A stretch of DNA of 64,000 nucleotides from Alphaproteobacteria bacterium UBA1303 (GTDB taxonomy: Bacteria > Pseudomonadota > Alphaproteobacteria > Micropepsales > Micropepsaceae), in NCBI GenBank assembly GCA_002307315.1, contig DBTZ01000054.1:68827-132826 (forward strand), given 5' to 3'. Positions 16,084-23,591 of this stretch are shown here, piece by piece; the stretch's first letter is position 1, and the number at the start of each line of letters is the position of its first letter. Both the position numbers and the translations under genes were made by a program. A model generated the notes under the pieces. That model was given only the letters and a program-made list of their open reading frames with translations, was not told where the DNA came from and did not search any database.

Positions 16084-16353
16084 ATGACGAGCCAAGAATT
16101 GCCGGGCAGGCATATTGAGGATGTTCCATACACCGGCCTTGTAGAACGGCTTCTGCAAATAATGCTCGTATGTACAACGGCAGGGGAAGCAATGGACCAT
16201 CTGTCTAAGGATGATTTGATGGCCTTCATCGCAAAGGTTGCGGAACTGGCGGGTGAGGGGCTGGTCTTCTCTTGCGTGAAGGACGACGAAGCAGCGCGCA
16301 TCAACAAGTACTTGATTGAGGGAATGACAATCGCACGCGAGTTCCCCAACTAG
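16084..16353 (+). CDS. Small hypothetical protein
   Basis: 89 residues, MTSQELPGRHIEDVPYTG..., preceded by GGGAG at 8-base spacing; an in-frame ATG at 16042 lacks a ribosome site. It is helical and acidic, with LVERLLQIMLVCTTAGEAMDHLSKDDLMAFIAKVAEL, and has no signal peptide. No family recognised. It lies between the dead secreted-protein copy and a bidirectional terminator, within phage-derived DNA. Confidence 0.5.
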   Translation: MTSQELPGRHIEDVPYTGLVERLLQIMLVCTTAGEAMDHLSKDDLMAFIAKVAELAGEGLVFSCVKDDEAARINKYLIEGMTIAREFPN

Positions 16354-16361
16354 CGAAAAAA

Positions 16362-16386
16362 GGCCGGGGGCATCTCACCCCCGGCC
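16362..16386 (-). terminator. Rho-independent terminator, probably bidirectional
   Basis: Perfect 9-bp stem GGCCGGGGG / CCCCCGGCC with a 7-base loop. On the minus strand it is followed by a T6 run (A6 at 16356-16361 on the plus strand). It closes the portal remnant and could also stop the 16084 gene. Confidence 0.78.
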
Positions 16387-16434
16387 CGCTCCGGCTCAAG
16401 GAGGGCGGTTCAGGGCACCGCCAAGCCCATCTTG

Positions 16435-16968
16435 TCACCAATTCAAGGCAGTCAGGGTCTTCGCCATCTCAAGGTCATCCGGCGTCAGGCCACCTTCTTT
16501 CGCGCGGGCGAGCGATTCGATGATCGCCGAGAAGGACCGCGATTTCGCGCCCACGTCATGCGCACCCAGCGGCGTCACCACGTCGATTGAAACGCCACTG
16601 CCCAGCTTCGCGCTTGCCTCTTCCGCAATGAGCGCTGAAATTGGAGTGAGCACCCAGGCGGCAAGGTGGCGTTGTGCTTCACGGACCATCGGGCCTTGCC
16701 CGTCGTGAGCGAAAAGCCCAGGCAATACACCGAATGCTCCGCATACGGAATCGCGCGCCGCTTCCAACATTTCGCGAGGCATGACTTTGGTCAAATCGGG
16801 CGTGGTATCGGAGGGGCGCCAATCCGTTTGCGGTGTTGGTCCGCCCGTCGTCGCTAACGCATCAGGCGACTCCGCGCAAAAGCACGAAAACCGGGTCTTC
16901 CGGCTGGAGGTGACCCCGATGGTGTCCATCCCTGGGCACCATTTGTTCTCTCGCCAACGTTCGATCAT
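16435..16968 (-). pseudogene. Phage portal protein, C-terminal remnant
   Basis: Frame of 177 codons whose last ~140 match the C-terminus of HK97-type portal proteins: GPTPQTDWRPSDTTPDLTKVMPREMLEAARDSVCGAFGVLPGLF, then REAQRHLAAWVLTPISALIAEEASAKL. The first ~38 residues are unrelated, so the portal sequence begins at about 16857 and lacks its main body. The junction lies near the 13-mer CCCTGGGCACCAT at 16930-16942. It shows that a second phage, or the same prophage rearranged, once occupied this site. Confidence 0.78.
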
Positions 16969-17050
16969 GTTCGCCGTTGTTCGAGAAAATTACTATTTTT
17001 CAATAAGTTATTTTGTTTTTATATTCGCCGCTGTCCGCGACGGGTGGTGG

Positions 17051-19678
17051 TTAGAGCACTATCTGCTTTGCCTTGCCGGCATAGCGGACAAGGGTTTCGG
17101 GGCGATCTAGTTCGGGCTTGTTTGCATCGACAACGCTCAATCGGAAAATCCGCTGCTCCACCATCCCGGGGTAACGGCCATGCGGCGCGGAGATCCGCAA
17201 CCTACGGGTACGGTCCCGCCAATCGAAACGAATGACCGTATACGCTCCTTTTTCGTAGCCGTAATTGGTCCCTTCGTCTTCATAAAGATCGAAGCAGGCG
17301 TCCGCACCGGCGAAGACGCGGATTGCAAGATCATGTCCGGTTGCTTCCGGTGTGGATTGCACGACGGGGCCGAGGGGGACGATCGAACCGGCTCTGGCGT
17401 GGACAGGTATGCGATCGAGCGGGGCGTCAACGGCGTGGGTGGTGCCGCCGTCGCGGTGTTCGCCGGTCCAAAAATCGTACCAGCCGCCTTGGTTCGTCGG
17501 CAGGTATACATCCCATTTCGAAATGCCGGCACGGAAAACCGGGGCGATGTGAAGCGCTTTGCCGAACATGTAACTGTGCGTCTGATCCAACGCCATCGGA
17601 TCGTCTGCAAAATCCATGACAAGCGGGCGCATCAACGACGAGCCTTTATGGGTAACGGCGGCGGCGGTGCTGTAGATATAGGGAAGCAGACGATATCGCC
17701 ATTCGATCAAGGCGCGCGCCTGCCGTTCGACCGCCTCGCCGTAATGCCATGGCTCGGTTTGGGTTTGATAGCCATGCACACGCATCAAGGGGAGAAAAAC
17801 GGCTAATTGCAGCCACCGGATAAACAGCTCGTGATACGCCGGATCGGTATATTGCGAATTTCCGGGGCGGAAAAAACCGCCGGCATCGACGGTCCAATAG
17901 GGATACCCCGCGGCCATCATGTTCAGGCCGGCGGGAATCTGTCGCTTGAGCGTATCCCAATCGCAACCGATGTCGCCCGACCATGTGGCCGAAGCGAAGC
18001 GCTGCTGACCGGGGAAGGCACTTCGCGTCAGGATCATCACACGGCGGTCCGGAGCATCTCGTCGTTGACCTTCATAGACCGTTCGGTTGACTTGCAGCGG
18101 GTACTGCAGCCTAACTTTCTCGCCCAGGCCTGCAGCCGTTTTTCGTCCGACAAGGTCGTCGTTTTCCGGTTCCGTAGCGTCTTGCCACCAGGCATCCACG
18201 CCAAGCGACAGCAAACGATGGCTCATTGCCCCCCAATAAAGATCGGCGGCGCGCGTGTCGAAAAAGTCGATCCATGTCGTATCGGGAATAAAGCATCCCC
18301 GCACGGCCAGGGCTTTTCCCAAATCGCTCTTTGGATCAATCTTCGACCATACCGAGAGCATATATCGCGTTTTCATCCCGTGCAGATCGGCGATCATGGC
18401 CCTCGGATTTGGGTAGTCCGCCTCGTCGAAGCGCATGGCGTTCCAGCCGTATTTTCCCCAATACTGCCAATCCTGAACAATCACGTCCATCGGGATATTC
18501 CGTCTACGGAATTCCTGTACATTGGCGAGAATATCTTCCGAGGATTTGTAGCGCTCGCGACAATGGATATAGCCGTAGGCCCATTTCGGCATCATGGGGG
18601 CCTGTCCCGTCAGCCGCCGGTATTCCGCGATGATATCCTCCGCAGACGGTCCGGCAATCACCACAAAATCGACGGCATCGGCGACGGGCGAACGCAGAAC
18701 GGTAGCATCGCGCACCAGGGCAAAGCGCAGAGACGGACGATCCTTGGAATCGCCGATGATCCGCAACGTATGCGGCCCGGCCGATAGTTCGGCAAAAAAA
18801 CTTGTGGTCGGCGGCAGCCAGAGCGAGGCGGCATCGACCACCGCGACTCCGTCGATTTCGACATAATGCTTGTTTGCCATCGCTTGGCCGACATCGAGCT
18901 GAAAGCCGTAACGGCCGTTTTGCGGTACGTCGAACGTTCGTTCGAACGCGGCGAGATTACGGGTAATGTTGGCAGCCCCCGCCGTAGTCGTGACACTAAC
19001 GGCTGCGGCCTTGGCGTCATAGGCCACTCTTTCCGGCACAACCGTCCGGTCACCCGGATTGAGGTCAACCATCCCCGCATTGTGCCACAACAGACCATAG
19101 CCTTTGCTCGAGAGCAGAAAGGGCAGGCTGATTTGCGTATTCACCTGGGTGAGGCGTCTGCTGAGGCCACGCAGATTGAGAAAGCCGTCTTGGAACTGGC
19201 CGGTCCCGTACAACCGTTCGTCGGAAGGTGAGAAAAAACCTTGCGAAGCGACGAAGGTGGCTTCGCCATGGACGGTCGAGGGCGCAAGGCGGCGGGCACC
19301 CGGCAATTCGCTCAGAATCGTTTTTCCCGTTGCATCGAAAAAGGTAAGAGTGCCGTCGTTTGTTTTGACCGTGCATCTGATATGCGGCAGGACAAGGGTC
19401 TCGGAATCCCTTGTTCTCGTTCGCCCCGTAAAAGACACCCCTTTGCCGGAAAGAAGCATTGGACTTGGCGGGAGCGCGTGGCTTTGTGCGAAGCGAACGC
19501 GGATCGCCCGGTTACCGAGGGCGTAGATACAAAGCTGTCCGCCTTCGAGTCCAAGGGTGTAACTGGGTGCAACTTCTTGGGCGTAGCCATTTGCCGAAAG
19601 CGCGACAGTAGCACCAGCCAAACCGGTTGCGCCCCATTGCAAGGCATCGCGTCGCGATACGTTCGGATACCGGCCCAT
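17051..19678 (-). CDS. GH31 alpha-xylosidase-like glycosidase with inserted carbohydrate-binding domain
   Basis: 875 residues from the ATG at 19678. A Tat-type signal (SRRDALQWGATGLAGATVAL, cleaved near NGYAQE) sends it to the periplasm. An N-terminal beta domain (35-220) is followed by an inserted PA14-like segment (~215-330, AAFERTFDVPQNGRYGF... DGVAVVDAASLWLPP), then the (beta/alpha)8 barrel. Catalytic Asp500 lies in GVDAWWQDATEPE and acid/base Asp569 in ATWSGDIGCDW. The WWQDATEPE form and the PA14 insert are features of alpha-xylosidases that remove xylose from xyloglucan oligosaccharides; alpha-glucosidase is less likely. Divergent from the GH29-GH97 operon. Confidence 0.9.
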   Translation of the reverse strand: MGRYPNVSRRDALQWGATGLAGATVALSANGYAQEVAPSYTLGLEGGQLCIYALGNRAIRVRFAQSHALPPSPMLLSGKGVSFTGRTRTRDSETLVLPHIRCTVKTNDGTLTFFDATGKTILSELPGARRLAPSTVHGEATFVASQGFFSPSDERLYGTGQFQDGFLNLRGLSRRLTQVNTQISLPFLLSSKGYGLLWHNAGMVDLNPGDRTVVPERVAYDAKAAAVSVTTTAGAANITRNLAAFERTFDVPQNGRYGFQLDVGQAMANKHYVEIDGVAVVDAASLWLPPTTSFFAELSAGPHTLRIIGDSKDRPSLRFALVRDATVLRSPVADAVDFVVIAGPSAEDIIAEYRRLTGQAPMMPKWAYGYIHCRERYKSSEDILANVQEFRRRNIPMDVIVQDWQYWGKYGWNAMRFDEADYPNPRAMIADLHGMKTRYMLSVWSKIDPKSDLGKALAVRGCFIPDTTWIDFFDTRAADLYWGAMSHRLLSLGVDAWWQDATEPENDDLVGRKTAAGLGEKVRLQYPLQVNRTVYEGQRRDAPDRRVMILTRSAFPGQQRFASATWSGDIGCDWDTLKRQIPAGLNMMAAGYPYWTVDAGGFFRPGNSQYTDPAYHELFIRWLQLAVFLPLMRVHGYQTQTEPWHYGEAVERQARALIEWRYRLLPYIYSTAAAVTHKGSSLMRPLVMDFADDPMALDQTHSYMFGKALHIAPVFRAGISKWDVYLPTNQGGWYDFWTGEHRDGGTTHAVDAPLDRIPVHARAGSIVPLGPVVQSTPEATGHDLAIRVFAGADACFDLYEDEGTNYGYEKGAYTVIRFDWRDRTRRLRISAPHGRYPGMVEQRIFRLSVVDANKPELDRPETLVRYAGKAKQIVL

Positions 19679-20135
19679 TGGCTCATGGTCTTTGGATCTG
19701 CGGTGCTGCATGGTCGCTGCGGTCACTCCCCGGTCATTGCCGCGGCATCGGGCGTATGTGCTGGGCGCGTTCGCAATGGCGGCCATGTATTGTATAGCAG
19801 TAGATGGGGGCAATGAAATACGCCATGGAGGATTTTGATCTGTCCCGGCAGGGGGGGGGGAGCGCAGTGAACGGATCGCTGCCAAAGTCAGATGTACATA
19901 CCCCCCGTGAGCTCTTCCGGTTGGAAGGTACACCTTTATGCCCCCCCCCAGCGGACGCCGAAATCCCAAAACGGCCCCGCGTCGGTCCGATCACACTGTC
20001 GCGAGGATAAGGATATCCATCATAATGCAAATACTGGCTATTCTTGTGCGGTTGTGTCGGGCGTATACTGCCCGCCAAAATCAATGGTCGACCGCGGTCG
20101 GAACCGCGGCCAGATCGAATTGGGAGGAAACCGAT
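19679..20135. promoter_or_regulatory. Divergent GH31/GH29 intergenic region with poly-G and poly-C tracts
   Basis: 457 bp that must hold the promoters for the GH31 gene and the GH29-GH97 operon. It contains G10 at 19851-19860 and C9 at 19941-19949, about 80 bp apart, which could pair or slip during replication. An ATG directly before the C9 tract (19938) is in frame with the downstream GH29 gene for 66 codons, but the GH29 start with GGGAGG at 20136 is far better. I see no clear operator palindrome. Confidence 0.5.
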
Positions 20136-21773
20136 ATGACAGAGATCACCAAGCGGATGTTGTTCAAGGGCGCGGCTGCATTGGGTCTTGCGGCGGGTCT
20201 GCCGCAGACGGCAAAAGCCGAAGGGCCAGCGGAAATCGCCGGTGGGCCGTTCGCTCCGACATGGGAGTCTCTGGTTGGCGGCTTCAAGGTTCCGGATTGG
20301 TTTCGCGATGCGAAGTTTGGTTTGTGGGCGCATTGGGGGCCGCAATGTGTCGGCGCCACCGGCGATTGGCATGCCCGCATGATGTATATCCAAGGATCGT
20401 CCGCTTACCAGCACCATGTAAAGACCTACGGCCATCCGGCCGATACCGGGTTCATCGATTATTTGCCGAAATGGACGGGCGAGAAGTGGAACCCGGAGGA
20501 GCAGCTCTCTCTCTACAAAAGGGCGGGAGCGAAATATTTTGCCGTCCTGGCGAACCATCACGACAATTTCGATTCCTGGAATTCCAAATACCAGCCTTGG
20601 AATTCGATGCGGGTCGGACCGAAAAAGGATGTCGTCGGCATCTACGCCAAGGCGGCACGTGCCCAGGGGCTGAAATTCGCGGTCACCAATCATTCGGCCC
20701 ATGCCTGGCATTGGTTTCAGCCGGCCTATGGTTATGACGCCGAAGGCCCGCGTAAGGGCGAGCGTTATGACGCTTTCAAACTCACCAAGGCGATGGGCAA
20801 GGGCAAATGGTGGGAAGGTCTCGATCCGCGGGAGCTATACGGTAAGCCCATTATGCCGATGCCGGACGGAATCTCTTCGATCGACGCGTTGCAGCAATGG
20901 CACGAAATGAACGACCGTATTTGGGACGAATATCCGCCGATCGACAATCCCGCCTTCGTGCGTAATTGGTTTCTGCGCTGCAAGGATTTGATCGACAGTT
21001 ACCAGCCGGATCTGCTCTATTTCGACAACTTCGATTTGCCGCTCGGCCAAACCGGCCTCGATATTGCCGCCCATTACTACAATTCGTCGATCAAATGGCA
21101 CGGCAAGCAGAATGGCGTGATTACCATCAAAAATGCGATGCCGCAGCACCGTCCGGCCGTCGTCGAAGATGTGGAACTCGGTTACCGCTCGGCCATCGAG
21201 CCGCTGCCCTGGCAAACGGACACCTGTCTCGGCGAATGGTTCTACAGTCAGAAGATTTATGAAGACAACAGCTATAAGAGCGCGGCTTCGGTCATTCACA
21301 GGTTGTGCGAGGTGGTGTCGAAGAACGGCAATCTTTTGCTGAGCGTGCCGATGCGCGGCGACGGCTCGATCGACGAAAAGGAAGCTGCGATCGTCGAAGG
21401 CATCGCCTCCTGGATGACGCGCTTTTCCGAAGCCATTTTCGGCACGCGGCCGTGGCGGATAGCGGGAGAGGGCCCCACGCAAGTCGTTTCCGGCCAGTTC
21501 GGCGAACAGAAGATTAAACCCTTCACGGCGGAAGACATCCGCTTTACCGCCAAGGCCGGTGCGCTTTATGCCATGACGCTTGGCAAGCCGGAAACGGAAA
21601 CAATCACGCTGAAGAGCTTGGCTTTTGCCAAGGTGAACCGGATCGAAGTGGTCGGTGAAAAAGCGCCGCTCGCATTTCGACAAGACAAGGACGGCCTCCA
21701 CATCAATGTTCCGCTGCGGGCCAGCCACGCGTATGGTGTCGCACTGAAGATCCTGGGAAAAAATTTGGCTTAG
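20136..21773 (+). CDS. GH29 alpha-L-fucosidase (first of tandem pair)
   Basis: 545 residues, start ATG at 20136 with GGGAGG upstream. N-terminal export signal with a KR-type Tat-like motif (ITKRMLFKGAAALGLAAGLPQTAKA). GH29 hallmarks: AKFGLWAHWGPQCV (~60), FAVLANHHDNFDSWNSKYQPWNS (~145), TNHSAHAWHW and the nucleophile Asp297 in LLYFDNFDLPLG. GNLLLSVPMRGDGSIDE marks the barrel end, then a C-terminal beta domain. It would remove terminal alpha-L-fucose, for example from galactose of fucogalactoxyloglucan. A close paralogue follows after 32 bp. Confidence 0.92.
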   Translation: MTEITKRMLFKGAAALGLAAGLPQTAKAEGPAEIAGGPFAPTWESLVGGFKVPDWFRDAKFGLWAHWGPQCVGATGDWHARMMYIQGSSAYQHHVKTYGHPADTGFIDYLPKWTGEKWNPEEQLSLYKRAGAKYFAVLANHHDNFDSWNSKYQPWNSMRVGPKKDVVGIYAKAARAQGLKFAVTNHSAHAWHWFQPAYGYDAEGPRKGERYDAFKLTKAMGKGKWWEGLDPRELYGKPIMPMPDGISSIDALQQWHEMNDRIWDEYPPIDNPAFVRNWFLRCKDLIDSYQPDLLYFDNFDLPLGQTGLDIAAHYYNSSIKWHGKQNGVITIKNAMPQHRPAVVEDVELGYRSAIEPLPWQTDTCLGEWFYSQKIYEDNSYKSAASVIHRLCEVVSKNGNLLLSVPMRGDGSIDEKEAAIVEGIASWMTRFSEAIFGTRPWRIAGEGPTQVVSGQFGEQKIKPFTAEDIRFTAKAGALYAMTLGKPETETITLKSLAFAKVNRIEVVGEKAPLAFRQDKDGLHINVPLRASHAYGVALKILGKNLA

Positions 21774-21805
21774 CGGCTGCGATATTGGATTGGGAGTGAA
21801 ACGAT

Positions 21806-23443
21806 ATGACCGGGATCACAAAACGGACATTGTTCAAGGGCGCGGCTGCAATGGGGCTGGCGGCGAGCTTGCCGAAGATGGCGAAAGCCGACGGGCTGAC
21901 GGAAATTGCCGGCGGGCCGTTCGATCCGAATTGGGAGTCGTTGATCTCCGGCTATCAGGCCCCGGAATGGTATAGGGATGCCAAATTCGGTCTTTGGGCG
22001 CATTGGGGGCCGCAATGCGTTCCCGAAGCCGGCGATTGGTACGCCCGCCAAATGTATATGCAGGGCAATGGGCAATACGAACATCACCTGAAGCATTACG
22101 GCCATCCGGCCGACACCGGGTTCATGGACATTCTTCCCACCTGGAAAGCGGAGCGGTTCGATCCCGAAGCTTTGCTCGATCTTTATAAAAAAGCGGGTGC
22201 GAAGTACTTCGTGGCCCTGGCCAATCATCACGACAATTTCGATACGTACGCCTCGAAATTCCATTCCTGGAATGCCACCCGCATCGGCCCCAAGAAGGAC
22301 CTTATCGGCATGTTCGCCAAGGCGGCGCGTGCGCGCGGCCTTAAATTCGGTGTATCCAACCATTCCGCCCACGCGTGGCATTGGCTGCAGACGGCTTACG
22401 GCTACGATCCGGAAGGCCTTCGCAAGGGCGAACGCTATGATGCGTTCAAGCTCACCAAGGCAATGGGAAAGGGAAAGTGGTGGGAAGGGCTCGACCCGCA
22501 GGAACTCTATTGCGGCCGCACGATGCCCATGCCGGACGGGATTTCATCCATCGCCGCCGCCGACGAATGGCATCAACAACACGATCGACACTGGGACGAG
22601 AACCCGCCCGCGGCCAATCCCGCTTTCGTGCGACAGTGGTTCCTGCGCTGCAAGGATTTGATCGACAGCTACAAACCGGATTTGATTTATTTCGACAATT
22701 TCGACTTGCCGCTCGGACAGGCCGGCCTCGACATCGCCGCGCACTTCTACAACGCGTCGATCAAATGGCATGGCAAGTTGGAAGCGGTAATCAATACAAA
22801 AAACCTGCCGGCAGCGCGCCGCGCAGCGGTGGTGGAAGACGTGGAGCGCGGTTTTCGCGCCGATATCGAACCCCACCCCTGGCAGACCGATACCTGCCTT
22901 GGCGATTGGCACTACAGCCGGCCGCTTTACGAGCGGAACGGATACAAAGACGCTTCGGCGGTGATTCACCGGTTGTGCGATATCGTCGCCAAGAATGGCA
23001 ATCTTCTGCTTAGCATCCCGGTGCGCGGCGACGGTTCTATCGACGAGAAGGAAGCGGCGATCGTGGAGGGTATCGCCGGCTGGATGGGACGTTTCTCCGA
23101 GGCCATTTACGGCACCCGGCCCTGGAAAATTGCCGGCGAAGGTCCCACGCATGTCGCGTCCGGACAGTTCGGCGAAACCAAGGATGATCCGTTTACGGCC
23201 GCCGACATTCGTTTTACCACCAAATGCGGCGCGCTTTACGCCATGTTTCTGGGGCGGCCGCAAAGCGAGACACTGTCGATTGCCTCGCTGGCCAAGGCCA
23301 ATGTTGCCCGTGTTGAGGTGGTCGGCTCTTCGGCGCCGCTTACGTTCAAGCAAGACAACGATGGGTTGCATATTGCCCTGCCGTCATCGGCAAGTCACGA
23401 CTATGGCGTGGCCCTGAAGATTATGGGCAATAGATTGGTTTAA
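21806..23443 (+). CDS. GH29 alpha-L-fucosidase (second of tandem pair)
   Basis: 545 residues, the same length as its neighbour and alignable end to end without obvious gaps, with the nucleophile again at Asp297 (LIYFDNFDLPLG). Signal ITKRTLFKGAAAMGLAASLPKMAKA. Substitutions near the active-site loops (VPEAGDWYARQMYMQ versus VGATGDWHARMMYIQ; YCGRTMPMPD versus YGKPIMPMPD) suggest different linkage or acceptor preferences, such as alpha-1,2 versus alpha-1,3/4. Clearly the result of tandem duplication followed by divergence; no sign of decay in either copy. Confidence 0.92.
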   Translation: MTGITKRTLFKGAAAMGLAASLPKMAKADGLTEIAGGPFDPNWESLISGYQAPEWYRDAKFGLWAHWGPQCVPEAGDWYARQMYMQGNGQYEHHLKHYGHPADTGFMDILPTWKAERFDPEALLDLYKKAGAKYFVALANHHDNFDTYASKFHSWNATRIGPKKDLIGMFAKAARARGLKFGVSNHSAHAWHWLQTAYGYDPEGLRKGERYDAFKLTKAMGKGKWWEGLDPQELYCGRTMPMPDGISSIAAADEWHQQHDRHWDENPPAANPAFVRQWFLRCKDLIDSYKPDLIYFDNFDLPLGQAGLDIAAHFYNASIKWHGKLEAVINTKNLPAARRAAVVEDVERGFRADIEPHPWQTDTCLGDWHYSRPLYERNGYKDASAVIHRLCDIVAKNGNLLLSIPVRGDGSIDEKEAAIVEGIAGWMGRFSEAIYGTRPWKIAGEGPTHVASGQFGETKDDPFTAADIRFTTKCGALYAMFLGRPQSETLSIASLAKANVARVEVVGSSAPLTFKQDNDGLHIALPSSASHDYGVALKIMGNRLV

Positions 23444-23591
23444 GAAATGCATTTGAGTTGTATGTTCCCTATGCGTTCCATGTGAAGCGATATTTTTGTC
23501 GTACATCGAACGCTACGCCCATAGGCGAGTTGCTGTGTGATCTCGCGGCGGGGTATCGTAAAGCGGGACAAGAAACACGCAGGGTGGAGTT

